NCBI RefSeq assembly: GCF_017351175.1
Contig: NZ_JAFMPN010000016.1
Coordinates: forward strand, 45,542-109,541
DNA: 64,000 nt
From: Desulfovibrio sp. Huiquan2017
GTDB lineage: Bacteria > Desulfobacterota > Desulfovibrionia > Desulfovibrionales > Desulfovibrionaceae
Reading direction: 5' to 3'
Below the pieces are notes generated by a model. It made no database searches and was not told the origin of the DNA. It was given only the letters and a program-made list of their open reading frames with translations. Shown here piece by piece: positions 38,203 through 46,996 of the stretch; within the stretch, counting starts at the first letter, position 1, and the number at the start of each line of letters is the position of its first letter. Position numbers and translations under genes: made by a program.

Positions 38203-38231
38203 TTGACACATTGTTCTTATCGAAGCATAAT
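38203..38231 (+). promoter_or_regulatory. Near-consensus sigma70 promoter of wtpABC
   Basis: TTGACA (38203-38208), exactly 17 bases, then CATAAT (38226-38231). It predicts a transcript start near 38238, 44 bases before wtpA. A GGGGC-GAAA-GCCCC hairpin at 38121-38134 is upstream of this promoter and so not part of the leader. Confidence 0.75.
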
Positions 38232-38241
38232 TGAAAGATAT

Positions 38242-38252
38242 ATGTAATACAT
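38242..38252. promoter_or_regulatory. Palindrome just after the wtp transcript start, candidate metal operator
   Basis: ATGTAATACAT is a perfect 11-base palindrome a few bases after the predicted start of transcription, where a repressor such as a ModE- or TunR-like tungstate sensor would block. Regulator identity is inferred from the transporter only. Confidence 0.45.
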
Positions 38253-38281
38253 CCTCTTTCAATCATTCAAGGAGAGTGAAC

Positions 38282-39253
38282 ATGTCTCAGCGCATCACCG
38301 CTTTCATCGCCGCCCTGGCCATGATTCTGCTTCTGGCGCCGGGCGCCCAGGCCGAACCGTCGGGCAAACTGATCATCTTTCACGCGGGCAGTTTGTCCGT
38401 ACCCTTCGCCGCCATCGAAAAGAATTTTGAAGCCAAGTACCCCAAGGTGGACGTCCTGCGCGAAGCCGGCGGCTCCACCAAGATGGCCCGGCTGATCTCC
38501 GAGGTGGGCAAGCCCGCCGACATCATGGCCTCGGCCGACTACGTGGTCATCGACAAGAGCCTGATCCCCAAATTCGCTTCATGGAACGTCCGCTTCGCCT
38601 CCAACCAGATGGTCCTGTGCTACACGGACAAGTCCAAGTTCGCCAGCGAGATCAACGGCGACAACTGGGCGGACATCCTGCTGCGCAAGGGTGTGGTCTG
38701 GGGCCATTCCGATCCCAACCTCGATCCTGCCGGCTATCGTTCCCTGATGGTCCTGCAACTGGCCGAGAAGTTCTACAAGCGGTCCGGCCTGTATGACCAA
38801 CTCCTGGCCAACCGGCCCGAGAAGAACATCCGGCCCAAGTCCGTGGAGCTTGTCTCCCTGCTCGAATCCGGGCACATGGATTACGCCTGGGAATACCTGT
38901 CCGTGGCCGTGCAGCACAACCTCAAGTACATCACCCTGGACAAGCACATGAACCTCGGCGATTTCGCCATGAATGACTTCTACAAGGCCGCCAAGGTCAA
39001 GGTCACCGGCAAGAAGCCCGGCACCTTCATCGACCGCGTGGGCGCTTCCATCACCTATGGCATCACCAAGATCGACAAGTGCCCCAACCCCGAAGCGGCC
39101 GACGCTTTCCTGGCCTACCTGTTCGATCCCGAGGGCGGGCTGAAGATCCTCAAGGACATGGGCCAGCCGCCGTTCGTCCCGGTGCAGGTCACCTCCGATG
39201 GCATGTCCAAGCTGCCCGAAGTCCTCAAGCCTCTGGCCACCGTTTCCGAATAA
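38282..39253 (+). CDS. wtpA: Tungstate/molybdate-binding periplasmic protein WtpA
   Basis: 323 residues from the ATG at 38282 (AAGGAGAG upstream), beginning with a signal peptide cleaved near AQA-EP. The mature start [13 protein letters not shown] is the hallmark of WtpA-type oxyanion binding proteins; [35 protein letters not shown] and [17 protein letters not shown] complete the fold. It captures tungstate, or less likely molybdate, for the permease and ATPase encoded next. Tungsten would serve the AOR at 50158 and tungsten formate dehydrogenases. Confidence 0.9.
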   Translation: MSQRITAFIAALAMILLLAPGAQAEPSGKLIIFHAGSLSVPFAAIEKNFEAKYPKVDVLREAGGSTKMARLISEVGKPADIMASADYVVIDKSLIPKFASWNVRFASNQMVLCYTDKSKFASEINGDNWADILLRKGVVWGHSDPNLDPAGYRSLMVLQLAEKFYKRSGLYDQLLANRPEKNIRPKSVELVSLLESGHMDYAWEYLSVAVQHNLKYITLDKHMNLGDFAMNDFYKAAKVKVTGKKPGTFIDRVGASITYGITKIDKCPNPEAADAFLAYLFDPEGGLKILKDMGQPPFVPVQVTSDGMSKLPEVLKPLATVSE

Positions 39254-39292
39254 TCCATGTCTGAAATGACCCTCCGGGGAGGGAACGGCTTC

Positions 39293-40084
39293 ATGCGATC
39301 CCTCCCCGGTCGCATATTCCACGTCTGGATGATCGTTTCGGCGGCATTGGTGCTGCTGTTCATCGGCGTCCCCATGCTGGCCACCATGGCCAGCCCCACC
39401 TGGGAAGTCTTCACCGAGACCCTGGCCGACCGTGACGTGCTCCACTCGGTTTGGTTGTCCATGTCCGCCTCGGGCGTGGCCGCGGGCATCGCCTTCGTCT
39501 TCGGCACCCCGCTCGCGTTCCTGCTGGCGCGCAACGAGTTCCCCGGCAAGAAAGTGGTCGAGAGCCTGGTGGATCTGCCTATCATGATTCCTCACCCGGT
39601 GGTGGGCATCGCCCTGCTCGGCTTGACCAGCCCGAACACCGCTTTCGGGCAATTCCTCAAGTCCATGGGCGTCGAGATCATGGGCACGACCACGGGCATC
39701 GTCGCCGTACTCGTGTTCGTGGGCGTTCCTTTCTACGTGAATGCGGCCAAGTCGGGCATGGAGTCCATCCCCCGGCGGCTGGAAAACGTCTCGCGCTCTC
39801 TGGGAGCCGGGGCCGCAGCCACATTTTTTCGGGTCACCCTGCCCCTGTGCTGGCGCTATATGCTGGTCGGCATGATCATGTGCATGGCCCGCGCTCTGTC
39901 CGAATTCGGGGCCATCATTATCGTGGCCTACCACCCCATGGTCGCCCCGGTGCTCATGTACGAGCGGTTCACGGCATACGGCCTGCAATATTCCCAGCCC
40001 GTGGCCGTCATCCTGATCCTGGTCAGCATGATCTTTTTCCTGCTGTTGCGGTCCTTGTCGCTGCCCAAGAGGAAAAACGCATGA
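39293..40084 (+). CDS. wtpB: Tungstate ABC transporter permease WtpB
   Basis: 263 residues from the ATG at 39293, which has GGGGAGGGAAC upstream; ATG codons at 39257 and 39266 are in frame but have no clear site. About six membrane helices. The ABC EAA-type loop is MESIPRRLENVSRSLGAGAAATFFRVTLPL, and the ARALSEFGAIIIVAYHP segment is typical of ModB/WtpB. It overlaps wtpC by four bases (ATGA). Confidence 0.9.
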   Translation: MRSLPGRIFHVWMIVSAALVLLFIGVPMLATMASPTWEVFTETLADRDVLHSVWLSMSASGVAAGIAFVFGTPLAFLLARNEFPGKKVVESLVDLPIMIPHPVVGIALLGLTSPNTAFGQFLKSMGVEIMGTTTGIVAVLVFVGVPFYVNAAKSGMESIPRRLENVSRSLGAGAAATFFRVTLPLCWRYMLVGMIMCMARALSEFGAIIIVAYHPMVAPVLMYERFTAYGLQYSQPVAVILILVSMIFFLLLRSLSLPKRKNA

Positions 40085-41133
40085 TCCGCCTGACCGATCT
40101 GACCATCCGGTTTCCCGGCTTCACCCTGGACCATGTCTCCCTGCACGTCCGGCCCGGCGAATTCTTCGCCCTCATGGGCTCCACCGGTTCGGGCAAGACC
40201 CTGGTCCTCGAATCCGTGGCCGGACTGACCCGGCTGGACGAGGGCTCGGTGGTCATCGGCGGCCGCGACGTGACCCGCCTGCCCCCGGAGAAACGTAACG
40301 TCAGCCTGGTCTACCAGGACCACGCGCTGTTCCCGCACCTGAATGTGCTGCAAAACGTCATGTACGGCCAGCGCTACCACGGCATAGACAAGGAGAGCGA
40401 CCGACGCCAGGCACGCGATCTGCTCGACACCCTGGGGCTCCTCAAGCTGGAAAAACGACGGCCCGAGCACCTGTCCGGCGGCGAGAAGCAGCGCACGGCC
40501 CTGGCCCGCGCCCTGGCCTGCGGCCCGGATGTAATTCTCCTGGACGAACCCCTCTCCTCCCTGGATCCGCAATTCCGGGGCGAACTCAGGCGAACCCTCA
40601 AGCACGTGCATGAAACCACGGGCACGACCTTCCTCATGGTCACTCACGACTTCGCGGACGCCATGATCCTGGCCGAGCGCGGGGCGGTCATCAAGGACGG
40701 ACGGCTGCACCAGCAGGACACGGTGGCCAACATCTTCCGCCGCCCGGCCACGCCGTTCACCGCATCCTTCGTGGGCATGACCAACGTATTTCCGGCCCGC
40801 TACGCCAAGGGGAGCTGCACTTTTGCGGGGCACACCTTCGAAGGGCTGCCCGGGCTGCCCGACCGGGCGACAGGATTCGCGGCCCTTCGGCCCGAAGACG
40901 TATTCGTGGGCAGTCCCGAGGACTTCCCCGAAGACTGGCACATCATGCGGGGAACCGTGGAACGGGTGGAGCGCGAGGGATTCACCTGGACCGCCGTGGT
41001 CCGCTGCGGCGACCAGACCCTGACCGCCCTGGTGGACCGGCACATGGTCCTCAACCGGGGACTGGACAGCGGCTCGGCCGTAACTCTCGGCTTTGCCTGG
41101 GAACACCTCCATCACATGCCGGAGCACGACTGA
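40081..41133 (+). CDS. wtpC: Tungstate ABC transporter ATPase WtpC
   Basis: 350 residues; the start is coupled to the wtpB stop by a four-base overlap. Walker A GSTGSGKT, Q-loop VYQDHALFPHLNV, signature LSGGEKQ, Walker B VILLDEPLSS and the switch VTHDF are all intact. The C-terminal 115 residues resemble the oxyanion-responsive (TOBE-like) tail of ModC/WtpC, which can inhibit transport when the cell is replete. It powers uptake with WtpA and WtpB. Confidence 0.92.
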   Translation: MIRLTDLTIRFPGFTLDHVSLHVRPGEFFALMGSTGSGKTLVLESVAGLTRLDEGSVVIGGRDVTRLPPEKRNVSLVYQDHALFPHLNVLQNVMYGQRYHGIDKESDRRQARDLLDTLGLLKLEKRRPEHLSGGEKQRTALARALACGPDVILLDEPLSSLDPQFRGELRRTLKHVHETTGTTFLMVTHDFADAMILAERGAVIKDGRLHQQDTVANIFRRPATPFTASFVGMTNVFPARYAKGSCTFAGHTFEGLPGLPDRATGFAALRPEDVFVGSPEDFPEDWHIMRGTVERVEREGFTWTAVVRCGDQTLTALVDRHMVLNRGLDSGSAVTLGFAWEHLHHMPEHD

Positions 41134-41174
41134 CCATGCTGCCCCGGACTCCCAAAAAGGTCCCGCAAAGCCGA

Positions 41175-41227
41175 AGACCATCCGGGCCGCTGGCGGACAA
41201 ACAATCCACCAGCGGCCCGGATGGTCT
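41175..41227. terminator. Very long hairpin between convergent wtpC and the DMT exporter
   Basis: A perfect 19-bp stem (41175-41193 with 41209-41227) with a 15-base loop. T tails are weak on both sides. Its place between converging genes suggests a bidirectional terminator. Confidence 0.75.
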
Positions 41228-41257
41228 TACTGAAACGGCCCCCCAATTGCGCGTCGG

Positions 41258-42196
41258 CTAGCCCCGGCTCTGAACCGTGATGTAAAGCGTCAGCCCGCCC
41301 ATGGTCAATGCGATGCCCAGCCAGCCCAGCAGACCGGGCAGGACATGCCCCAGCAGAATGGCTTCGCCCATCAGGGAAAAGACCACCTCCATGGACTGGG
41401 TGCAGTCGGCGGCGGCCAGCTCGGCCGTGGACCCGGCGGTATGCCGGGCCACCAGGAACAGGCTGGTGGCCACCACGCCCGAACAGGCCGCGACCACGGC
41501 CGTCTGGACGAGCTGCCCCGTGGACGGAGGCGGCGGCGAGGTGAACGCGATGAGCGCGAACCACAACGGCAGCGACCCCATGGTCAGCAGCAGGACCCGA
41601 CAGAAAGGATCGTCCATGGCCGGATGATCAATGTGCGGCACATACGGCTTCTCGCCCCGCCGCGCTTCCCAGACCAACTGATTGCCGAAGGGGTAGGCGA
41701 AGGCCGCCACCAGCACGGGTAGTGCGCCGAGCAGGACCTCACGCACTCCGGATTGGGTGGCCTGCTCCAGATTGATGAGCACCACGCCGATGAAGATGAG
41801 CACGGTCAGGGCCAGGGCCTTGAGGGGCACCCGACGTCCGAATCCGAGCAGGACCAGAGGCGCGGCCAGAATGGTCGTCTGCCAGGTGGCCGCCACCACC
41901 CAGCCCGGGGCAAAGACCGAGCTGAAGGTGAGCAGGGCGTAAAACACCCCGAAACCGATGCTCCCGGCCACGACCCAGAAAACCCAGTGCCGGGCGAAGA
42001 GCCGCACGGAATCCGCGGCCAACCGCCATTTTCCCGTGGCCGCCAGCCACCCAAAAAGCATAATCAGCATCCAGAAATACCGCAGGGACGCGGACCAGAC
42101 CCAATGTCCGCCCTCCAGGCTCATGGCCCGGTTGAGCACGAATGTGGACGAGAAGAACAGCGCGGCGAGCACGCCCAGCAGGATGATGCGAAACAT
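41258..42196 (-). CDS. DMT-superfamily (EmrE-like) multidrug/metabolite exporter
   Basis: 312 residues with ten predicted membrane segments in two EamA-like halves, in the multidrug-resistance efflux (PF13536-like) group. The N-terminus is hydrophobic and charge-poor (FRIILLGVLAALFFSSTFVLNRAMSLEGGHW, in parts). The second half holds AADCTQSMEVVFSLMGEAILLG. The exported compound is unknown. The DUF202 gene lies 12 bases upstream on the same strand. No ribosome site is visible, so translation may depend on that gene. Confidence 0.82.
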   Translation of the reverse strand: MFRIILLGVLAALFFSSTFVLNRAMSLEGGHWVWSASLRYFWMLIMLFGWLAATGKWRLAADSVRLFARHWVFWVVAGSIGFGVFYALLTFSSVFAPGWVVAATWQTTILAAPLVLLGFGRRVPLKALALTVLIFIGVVLINLEQATQSGVREVLLGALPVLVAAFAYPFGNQLVWEARRGEKPYVPHIDHPAMDDPFCRVLLLTMGSLPLWFALIAFTSPPPPSTGQLVQTAVVAACSGVVATSLFLVARHTAGSTAELAAADCTQSMEVVFSLMGEAILLGHVLPGLLGWLGIALTMGGLTLYITVQSRG

Positions 42197-42208
42197 GAGT
42201 GGATACGT

Positions 42209-42625
42209 TTACAGGAAAAACAGGTAGATGACCGCGCTGGCCATGATCACGCCGAACAGGATCAACTCGGGCACCACGTAGAGATCGCCGGAATCGAAGC
42301 CCAGTTCCTTTTCAAGCCGGTAGTACCGCCAGCCGGCGAAGAGGACCAACACCGGGCCGCCCACAAAGGCGAACTTGCCCAGCAGGCCCAGTTCCGTGAG
42401 CACCCGGGCGGGCACATCTATCTTCTGATAAGCCACGAAGGAGTCCACTTTCTCCAACAGAAAACCGAAGGTCATGAAGGCCAGGGCGGTCCGGCACCAG
42501 GCCAGGAAGGTGCGCCGGTTGGCCAACCGCGTGCGGTTCACGGCCAAGTCGTTGCGTTCGCGGGCCAAGGCATTGCGCTCCCGCGCCAGTTCGGTCCGTA
42601 TGTCGTCGCCGCTTTTTTCGGTCAT
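42209..42625 (-). CDS. DUF202-family small membrane protein
   Basis: 138 residues from the ATG at 42625 (GGAGGGAGC upstream). The family pattern NRRTFLAWCRTALAFMTFGFLLEK is clear, preceded by a charged helix rich in RERN repeats. Three membrane helices (about 45-65, 80-100, 117-137). Function is not established for this family (YidH/PF02656). It is co-transcribed with the DMT exporter. Confidence 0.88.
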   Translation of the reverse strand: MTEKSGDDIRTELARERNALARERNDLAVNRTRLANRRTFLAWCRTALAFMTFGFLLEKVDSFVAYQKIDVPARVLTELGLLGKFAFVGGPVLVLFAGWRYYRLEKELGFDSGDLYVVPELILFGVIMASAVIYLFFL

Positions 42626-42750
42626 CTGCTCCCTCCGCGGCGGAAGGTACCAGATTCCACCGCAAATGTCCCGGCCCCGAAGTTGACTTTGCCGCCCCAA
42701 CCGGTAGAATCATCAGACTTGTAGAACATATACCCTGGCCGGAACCGATC

Positions 42751-43680
42751 ATGAAACATCCCTTCGTCAAGCAATCCACCCGCGACTATTACCGGGCATG
42801 CCGCGAAAAGGGCATGTCCCTGTTCGACTTCATCCACGGTTATATCTACGCCCGTTGGTGCTACCACTACATCAGCCTGGCCGGAGACAAGACCCCCTGG
42901 TGGCGTTGGCTGTGGATTCCGCTGGTCGTCATCATCGATCGAGTCCACCCGTTCAGAGAGACCGACGCCCACCGCTCCGGCGACCCCAACCAGACCAAGG
43001 CCACCTGGAGCGACGCCTATCACGGCAAACCTCTGCCCCTGAACGAAGCTTCCAAGCTCATCCGCCTGGACCGCCCCGTGAACACCGCGCTCCCGGAAAC
43101 CGTTCTGCCCTACACCCGGGCCCGCGACATCATCCTGAATCATCCGGAAAAGATCATCCTCCTGGACTGCCCCTGCCGCGCGGGCATGAAAAACCCGTGC
43201 ACCCCCACCGACGTCTGCCTGATCATCGGCGACCCCTTCGCCTCTTTCATCCTCGAACACCACCCGGAAAAGAGCCGATCCATCACCGCCGACGAGGCCC
43301 TGGCCGTGGTCCGGGCGGAACAGGCGCGCGGCCACGTGACCCACGCCTTCTTCAAGGATGTGGCGGGCGGCAAGCTCTTCGCCATCTGCAACTGCTGCGC
43401 CTGCTGCTGCGGAGCCATGAAGGCCCACGCCATGGGCATCCCCATGCTCTGCTCCTCCGGCTACCTCGCCCAGGTGGACCAGGAACTGTGCACCAAATGC
43501 GGCACCTGCGCACAGAAGTGCCAGTTCAAGGCCATCGGCTTTGACAAAAACGGGGCCGTCATCCGAGAAGACCGTTGCATGGGCTGCGGCGTCTGCACCC
43601 TGTCCTGCCCCAAGGACGCCCTCTCCCTGCGGCTGGCCCCCGAAAAGGGGGAGCCCATACGGGTGGACGACCTGCATTAG
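42751..43680 (+). CDS. Cys-rich 4Fe-4S protein with C-terminal ferredoxin domain
   Basis: 309 residues. Two classical 4Fe-4S motifs near the C-terminus (CTKCGTCAQKCQ and CMGCGVCTLSCP). The middle has unusual Cys groups, CPCRAGMKNPC and CNCCACCCGAM, that could hold another cluster or metal. An N-terminal region with WWRWLWIPLVVIIDRV may contact the membrane. The protein looks like an electron carrier, but I do not know its partner. No operon neighbour is on this strand. The ribosome site is not obvious. Confidence 0.78.
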   Translation: MKHPFVKQSTRDYYRACREKGMSLFDFIHGYIYARWCYHYISLAGDKTPWWRWLWIPLVVIIDRVHPFRETDAHRSGDPNQTKATWSDAYHGKPLPLNEASKLIRLDRPVNTALPETVLPYTRARDIILNHPEKIILLDCPCRAGMKNPCTPTDVCLIIGDPFASFILEHHPEKSRSITADEALAVVRAEQARGHVTHAFFKDVAGGKLFAICNCCACCCGAMKAHAMGIPMLCSSGYLAQVDQELCTKCGTCAQKCQFKAIGFDKNGAVIREDRCMGCGVCTLSCPKDALSLRLAPEKGEPIRVDDLH

Positions 43681-43832
43681 TTCGCCGGGCGGCCTCCGGG
43701 AGCCTTAACGGCCAAAACCGAGGCCGCTGCCCCCCTGGCCGCAGCCCGACCGTATGGCCTCATCCAGCTATGGCTTTTCCCTGCGCCTTGCAGAAGCGGA
43801 CAACGGAGAATTCGAATAATCTCAATTTGTCC

Positions 43833-43861
43833 TTGACGACCTTACGGTTTAGTCGCTAAAT
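43833..43861 (+). promoter_or_regulatory. Promoter of marR that predicts a leaderless mRNA
   Basis: TTGACG (43833-43838), 17 bases, CTAAAT (43856-43861). Transcription would start near 43868, at the marR ATG itself (43869). No Shine-Dalgarno sequence is present before that ATG. Confidence 0.55.
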
Positions 43862-43865
43862 CGAA
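43845..43865. promoter_or_regulatory. MarR operator candidate 1, over the -10 box
   Basis: CGGTTTAGTCGCTAAATCGAA contains the dyad TTTAG-TCG-CTAAA (43848-43860) and overlaps the -10 element. A close inverted copy lies at 44372-44387 before the next gene. Confidence 0.6.
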
Positions 43866-43868
43866 TTT

Positions 43869-44345
43869 ATGAAAAGCGAAACGACACATGACCTGATCGC
43901 TCAACTTGTCAAAATAACGACCAAATTGAACGGACTCGAAAAGGTGCCGGTTGATTTCGGGACCCAGGAATTATTACATCCCTCTGAAATTCATACTATT
44001 GAGGCTGTCGGCAACCAATTCAATACCGTTACCGCCATCAGCAACTACTTTGGCATAACCAAGGGGGCCGTCTCTCAGGTCATCACAAAATTACATAAAA
44101 AAAACTATATCCGAAAAGAACGCAACGAAGCCTATCCCAAGGAAGTCATTCTATCCCTTACCGATAAAGGTAAAAAAGCATATGAGACACATAAAAAATT
44201 GCACGAGATAATGGATTCCGGGATGACGGAGTTCCTCGACAGCTACCCTGAGGAATGGATCCAAACCTTCCAGACGATGCTGGTTCAATTTGAAAAACAG
44301 ATCGATAAATACATGCACCTGGGCGATTTGATTAAATTTTTATGA
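43869..44345 (+). CDS. MarR-family transcription regulator
   Basis: 158 residues, AT-rich codons unlike the neighbours to the left. Winged HTH seen in FNTVTAISNYFGITKGAVSQVITKLHKKNYIRKERNEAYPKEVILSLTDKGKKAYE (read in parts), flanked by the N- and C-terminal dimer helices. MarR dimers bind short palindromes and are released by small ligands or oxidation. Matching operator copies before this gene and before the following flavoprotein gene suggest it controls both. No ribosome site is seen before the ATG. Confidence 0.9.
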   Translation: MKSETTHDLIAQLVKITTKLNGLEKVPVDFGTQELLHPSEIHTIEAVGNQFNTVTAISNYFGITKGAVSQVITKLHKKNYIRKERNEAYPKEVILSLTDKGKKAYETHKKLHEIMDSGMTEFLDSYPEEWIQTFQTMLVQFEKQIDKYMHLGDLIKFL

Positions 44346-44371
44346 CGGGAATTTTATTTAACCTCTCAGTA

Positions 44372-44387
44372 TAGCCACTAAACCGAA
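44372..44387. promoter_or_regulatory. MarR operator candidate 2, upstream of the flavoprotein gene
   Basis: TAGCCACTAAACCGAA is the reverse complement of the operator before marR at 13 of 14 central positions. It lies in the 44346-44521 gap, about 135 bases before the iron-sulfur flavoprotein start. Confidence 0.55.
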
Positions 44388-44521
44388 TCTTGTACAAAAT
44401 CCTCAGCGTATTGCCGGAAAAGACGGATATCTTTTTTGCATAAAGAATAATTGAACGGTCTGGAGTTTACACCCGCCGGAAATAAAACAGTAACACAACA
44501 AAATAACTTATTGGAATTGCC

Positions 44522-45571
44522 ATGAAAGTATTAGGAATTTGTGCGAGCAACCGCAAAAAGGGAAACAGCTCCATCGTACTAAATGAATTATTGCGTCCAA
44601 TAAGAGACGCCGGTTTTGAAATTGAACTGTTGCATCTTGGGGAATTGAAAATTCTCCCTTGCCGTGGATGCTTCGGTTGCAGCGGGACCTATCATTGTAT
44701 TCTAAATGATGATCTTGAGTTGGTTAAAGAAAAGATCGATGCAGCCGATGCCATTGCCTTGGCATCGCCATGCTATTACCTGTCTACTCCTTCTCCAATA
44801 AAAGCCATTATGGACCGATTGGCCTCTTGGGCCATAAACAAAACAGCCTCCGGCGCTCATAAAAAATATGGCGTTGCGGTATCCGTTGCTGGCGGAGCAC
44901 CCATCGAATTTTCCCTGCAACGGACTTATACCAGTCTGTTCCTCGGATTATTCAATTGTGAGATCACAGGACAATTGACCATTGGCCACACATTTACCAA
45001 AGGGGAAATCCTGCTGGCTCCGCGCAAGTTGCAAGCGGTGGCTCAGCTCGGCGAAAACCTGCTCCACTCGCTGGAGGCCGGCCGTTGTATCAAATCGCCA
45101 CAAACGGCTTGTGAAGACAAGATTACCTGCCCGAGCTGCTTGGCGGACGTCTTTCAAATCCATGAGGACGGCCGCATGGTCTGCCCCGTCTGCGGCGAGG
45201 AGTTGAAACGCACGGAGAAGGAGACTGAACAGGTCTTCAACCGATTCACCATGGCGGGCGCGCTTGAGCATAGAGCGCACATCATCGACAATGTCATCGG
45301 TGGAATGTTGGCGAGCGATGAAATCAACCGACGGTTGAAAGCCTATTGGGAGACTGACGTCTTACCCCAAAACGACTACCCCATTGACCGCGATTTGACC
45401 GGGGTGACGGATTTGGCGGACTGGGACAATGCCGCAGAGGAGACTTTGAAAGCGGCCATTCCTGACGAACTGAGGGGGGTGATCAGGAAGGTCATGTCCA
45501 AAAGACTGCTCCAAGATGGGGAAAGGCACATGACCAAAGAACTTGCGCGGCGCTACCTGCCAAAATTTTAG
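44522..45571 (+). CDS. Iron-sulfur flavoprotein (NADPH-dependent FMN reductase fold) with zinc ribbon
   Basis: 349 residues. The N-terminal flavodoxin-like domain (about 1-180) starts VLGICASNRKKGNSS (FMN phosphate loop) and carries CRGCFGCSGTYHC (CX2CX2CX5C), the compact 4Fe-4S motif of Isf proteins. ASPCYYLSTPSPIKAIMDR follows the family. At about 205-225 a zinc-ribbon-like CPSC...CPVC pair is added, then a helical tail of some 120 residues that I do not recognise. Isf proteins pass single electrons or reduce oxygen species and xenobiotics. It is under a MarR operator and is followed by an alpha/beta hydrolase gene. AT-rich. Confidence 0.82.
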   Translation: MKVLGICASNRKKGNSSIVLNELLRPIRDAGFEIELLHLGELKILPCRGCFGCSGTYHCILNDDLELVKEKIDAADAIALASPCYYLSTPSPIKAIMDRLASWAINKTASGAHKKYGVAVSVAGGAPIEFSLQRTYTSLFLGLFNCEITGQLTIGHTFTKGEILLAPRKLQAVAQLGENLLHSLEAGRCIKSPQTACEDKITCPSCLADVFQIHEDGRMVCPVCGEELKRTEKETEQVFNRFTMAGALEHRAHIIDNVIGGMLASDEINRRLKAYWETDVLPQNDYPIDRDLTGVTDLADWDNAAEETLKAAIPDELRGVIRKVMSKRLLQDGERHMTKELARRYLPKF

Positions 45572-45644
45572 GCCGATCATTCTTCAATGTTACTCTCCAA
45601 AAACAACATTTGTCCAAGCCCTGCGGGCTGAAAGGATACGTATC

Positions 45645-46808
45645 ATGAAAAACCAGATTACTTTCAAAACGGGAACATACGAACTGCATTCCAATCCGAA
45701 TTTCAATTACCAATTGAACAGGACCCACTCCTGGAGCAATGGGGACTTAAAGGACCTTGAGGGCGTTGCCGCCAAGATCCAGGATGCCGCAACCTGGGAG
45801 AAGGAACTATTGCAAATCGCGGAAAAGGCCTTGAAGGAAAACCGAATCGAACAGGCTATCGCCTATTACCGCATGGCGGAATTCTTCATGTATGACGGGC
45901 ACCCTTCCAAAATGGAAACATACGATAAAGCCGTCAGCCTCTTTTATGCATATCATTCGAAATTATTTAACTCAGGAGAGATCAAAACAGGGGCAGTGCC
46001 TTTTGGCGGAAAGCAGCTCCCCGTCTTGTACGCACTCCCTGACGATGGCAACATCAAGGATACCATTCTGCTCCACGGCGGCTACGATTCGTACAAGGAG
46101 GAATTCGTCCCGATGATGCGTTATCTCCGGGAACAGGGGATCGCCGTGTATCTTTTCGAAGGCCCCGGCCAAGGCGGAGCCTTGCGCAAGGAAGGCTTGA
46201 CCTTCATCCCTGAGTGGGAACAGCCCGTGAAGGCGGTGCTCGATTTTTATGACTTGGAGGATGTAACCATCATCGGGTTATCCCTTGGCGCCATGCTGGC
46301 CCCCAGGGCCGCCGCGTTTGAAAAAAGAATTAAACGTGTTGTCGCATGGAGCTTGTTGCCCAACCTGTTCGACCTGCTGCTTTACGATATGCCTGCTCGT
46401 TTCCAGCAGGTTATCCGCTTGTCGATGGCACTTGAGGATGAGGAGGTAATCAACCTCTTGCTAAAGCGGCTAATGAAAAAGGATCCCATGATCGAGTGGG
46501 CAATCAACCATGGAATACATAACATGGGTGTGAGCACCCCCTATGAATATCTTGAAAAAATAAATAAATTCCAATTTATGGATGTTGCGCCCCAGATAAA
46601 TCAAGACTTCCTGCTTTTGGGGGCTGAAAAAGACCACTTTATCCCGGTTGAATTTTACAAGCCCATCGTAGATGGGTTGAACAATGTAAAATCACTGACA
46701 TTCAGGCTGTTCACCGAAAAAGAACACGCCGAGAATCATTGTAATGCCGGAAATACAAAATTGGTCCTGGACACGATTATTGCTTGGCTAACGGTGCTTA
46801 AAGGCTAA
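45645..46808 (+). CDS. Alpha/beta hydrolase (FrsA / acylaminoacyl-peptidase-like)
   Basis: 387 residues from the ATG at 45645 (GAAAGGA upstream). After an N-terminal helical region (about 1-120) comes the hydrolase fold: oxyanion region LLHGGYDSYKEEF, nucleophile elbow GLSLGAML with the catalytic Ser, the acid in GAEKDHFIPVEF and the late His in AENHCNAGN. No signal peptide, so it is cytoplasmic. The substrate is unknown; an ester or C-C bond of a small xenobiotic is plausible given the MarR and flavoprotein neighbours. It is the last gene of this AT-rich unit. Confidence 0.82.
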   Translation: MKNQITFKTGTYELHSNPNFNYQLNRTHSWSNGDLKDLEGVAAKIQDAATWEKELLQIAEKALKENRIEQAIAYYRMAEFFMYDGHPSKMETYDKAVSLFYAYHSKLFNSGEIKTGAVPFGGKQLPVLYALPDDGNIKDTILLHGGYDSYKEEFVPMMRYLREQGIAVYLFEGPGQGGALRKEGLTFIPEWEQPVKAVLDFYDLEDVTIIGLSLGAMLAPRAAAFEKRIKRVVAWSLLPNLFDLLLYDMPARFQQVIRLSMALEDEEVINLLLKRLMKKDPMIEWAINHGIHNMGVSTPYEYLEKINKFQFMDVAPQINQDFLLLGAEKDHFIPVEFYKPIVDGLNNVKSLTFRLFTEKEHAENHCNAGNTKLVLDTIIAWLTVLKG

Positions 46809-46872
46809 TCAGCCGGGCCCCGATGCCGCCGACGCAGAGGCTCTCCCCCGCATAGGAAAAGCGCAAACAAAA

Positions 46873-46907
46873 AAGGGGTACGGTTTTCACCGTACCCCTT
46901 ATCTTTT
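46873..46907. terminator. Terminator after the hydrolase gene
   Basis: A perfect 12-bp stem (46873-46884 with 46889-46900), 4-base loop and ATCTTTT. A-rich sequence on the other side lets it act in both directions. Confidence 0.9.
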
Positions 46908-46996
46908 CCGGTCGGGATAAAAAAATTCTCATATCCGATCTCCGTACCCCGAGCGAGGCGGGTCAGGCCATATCTTTGGCCACATTGCCCGACGGC

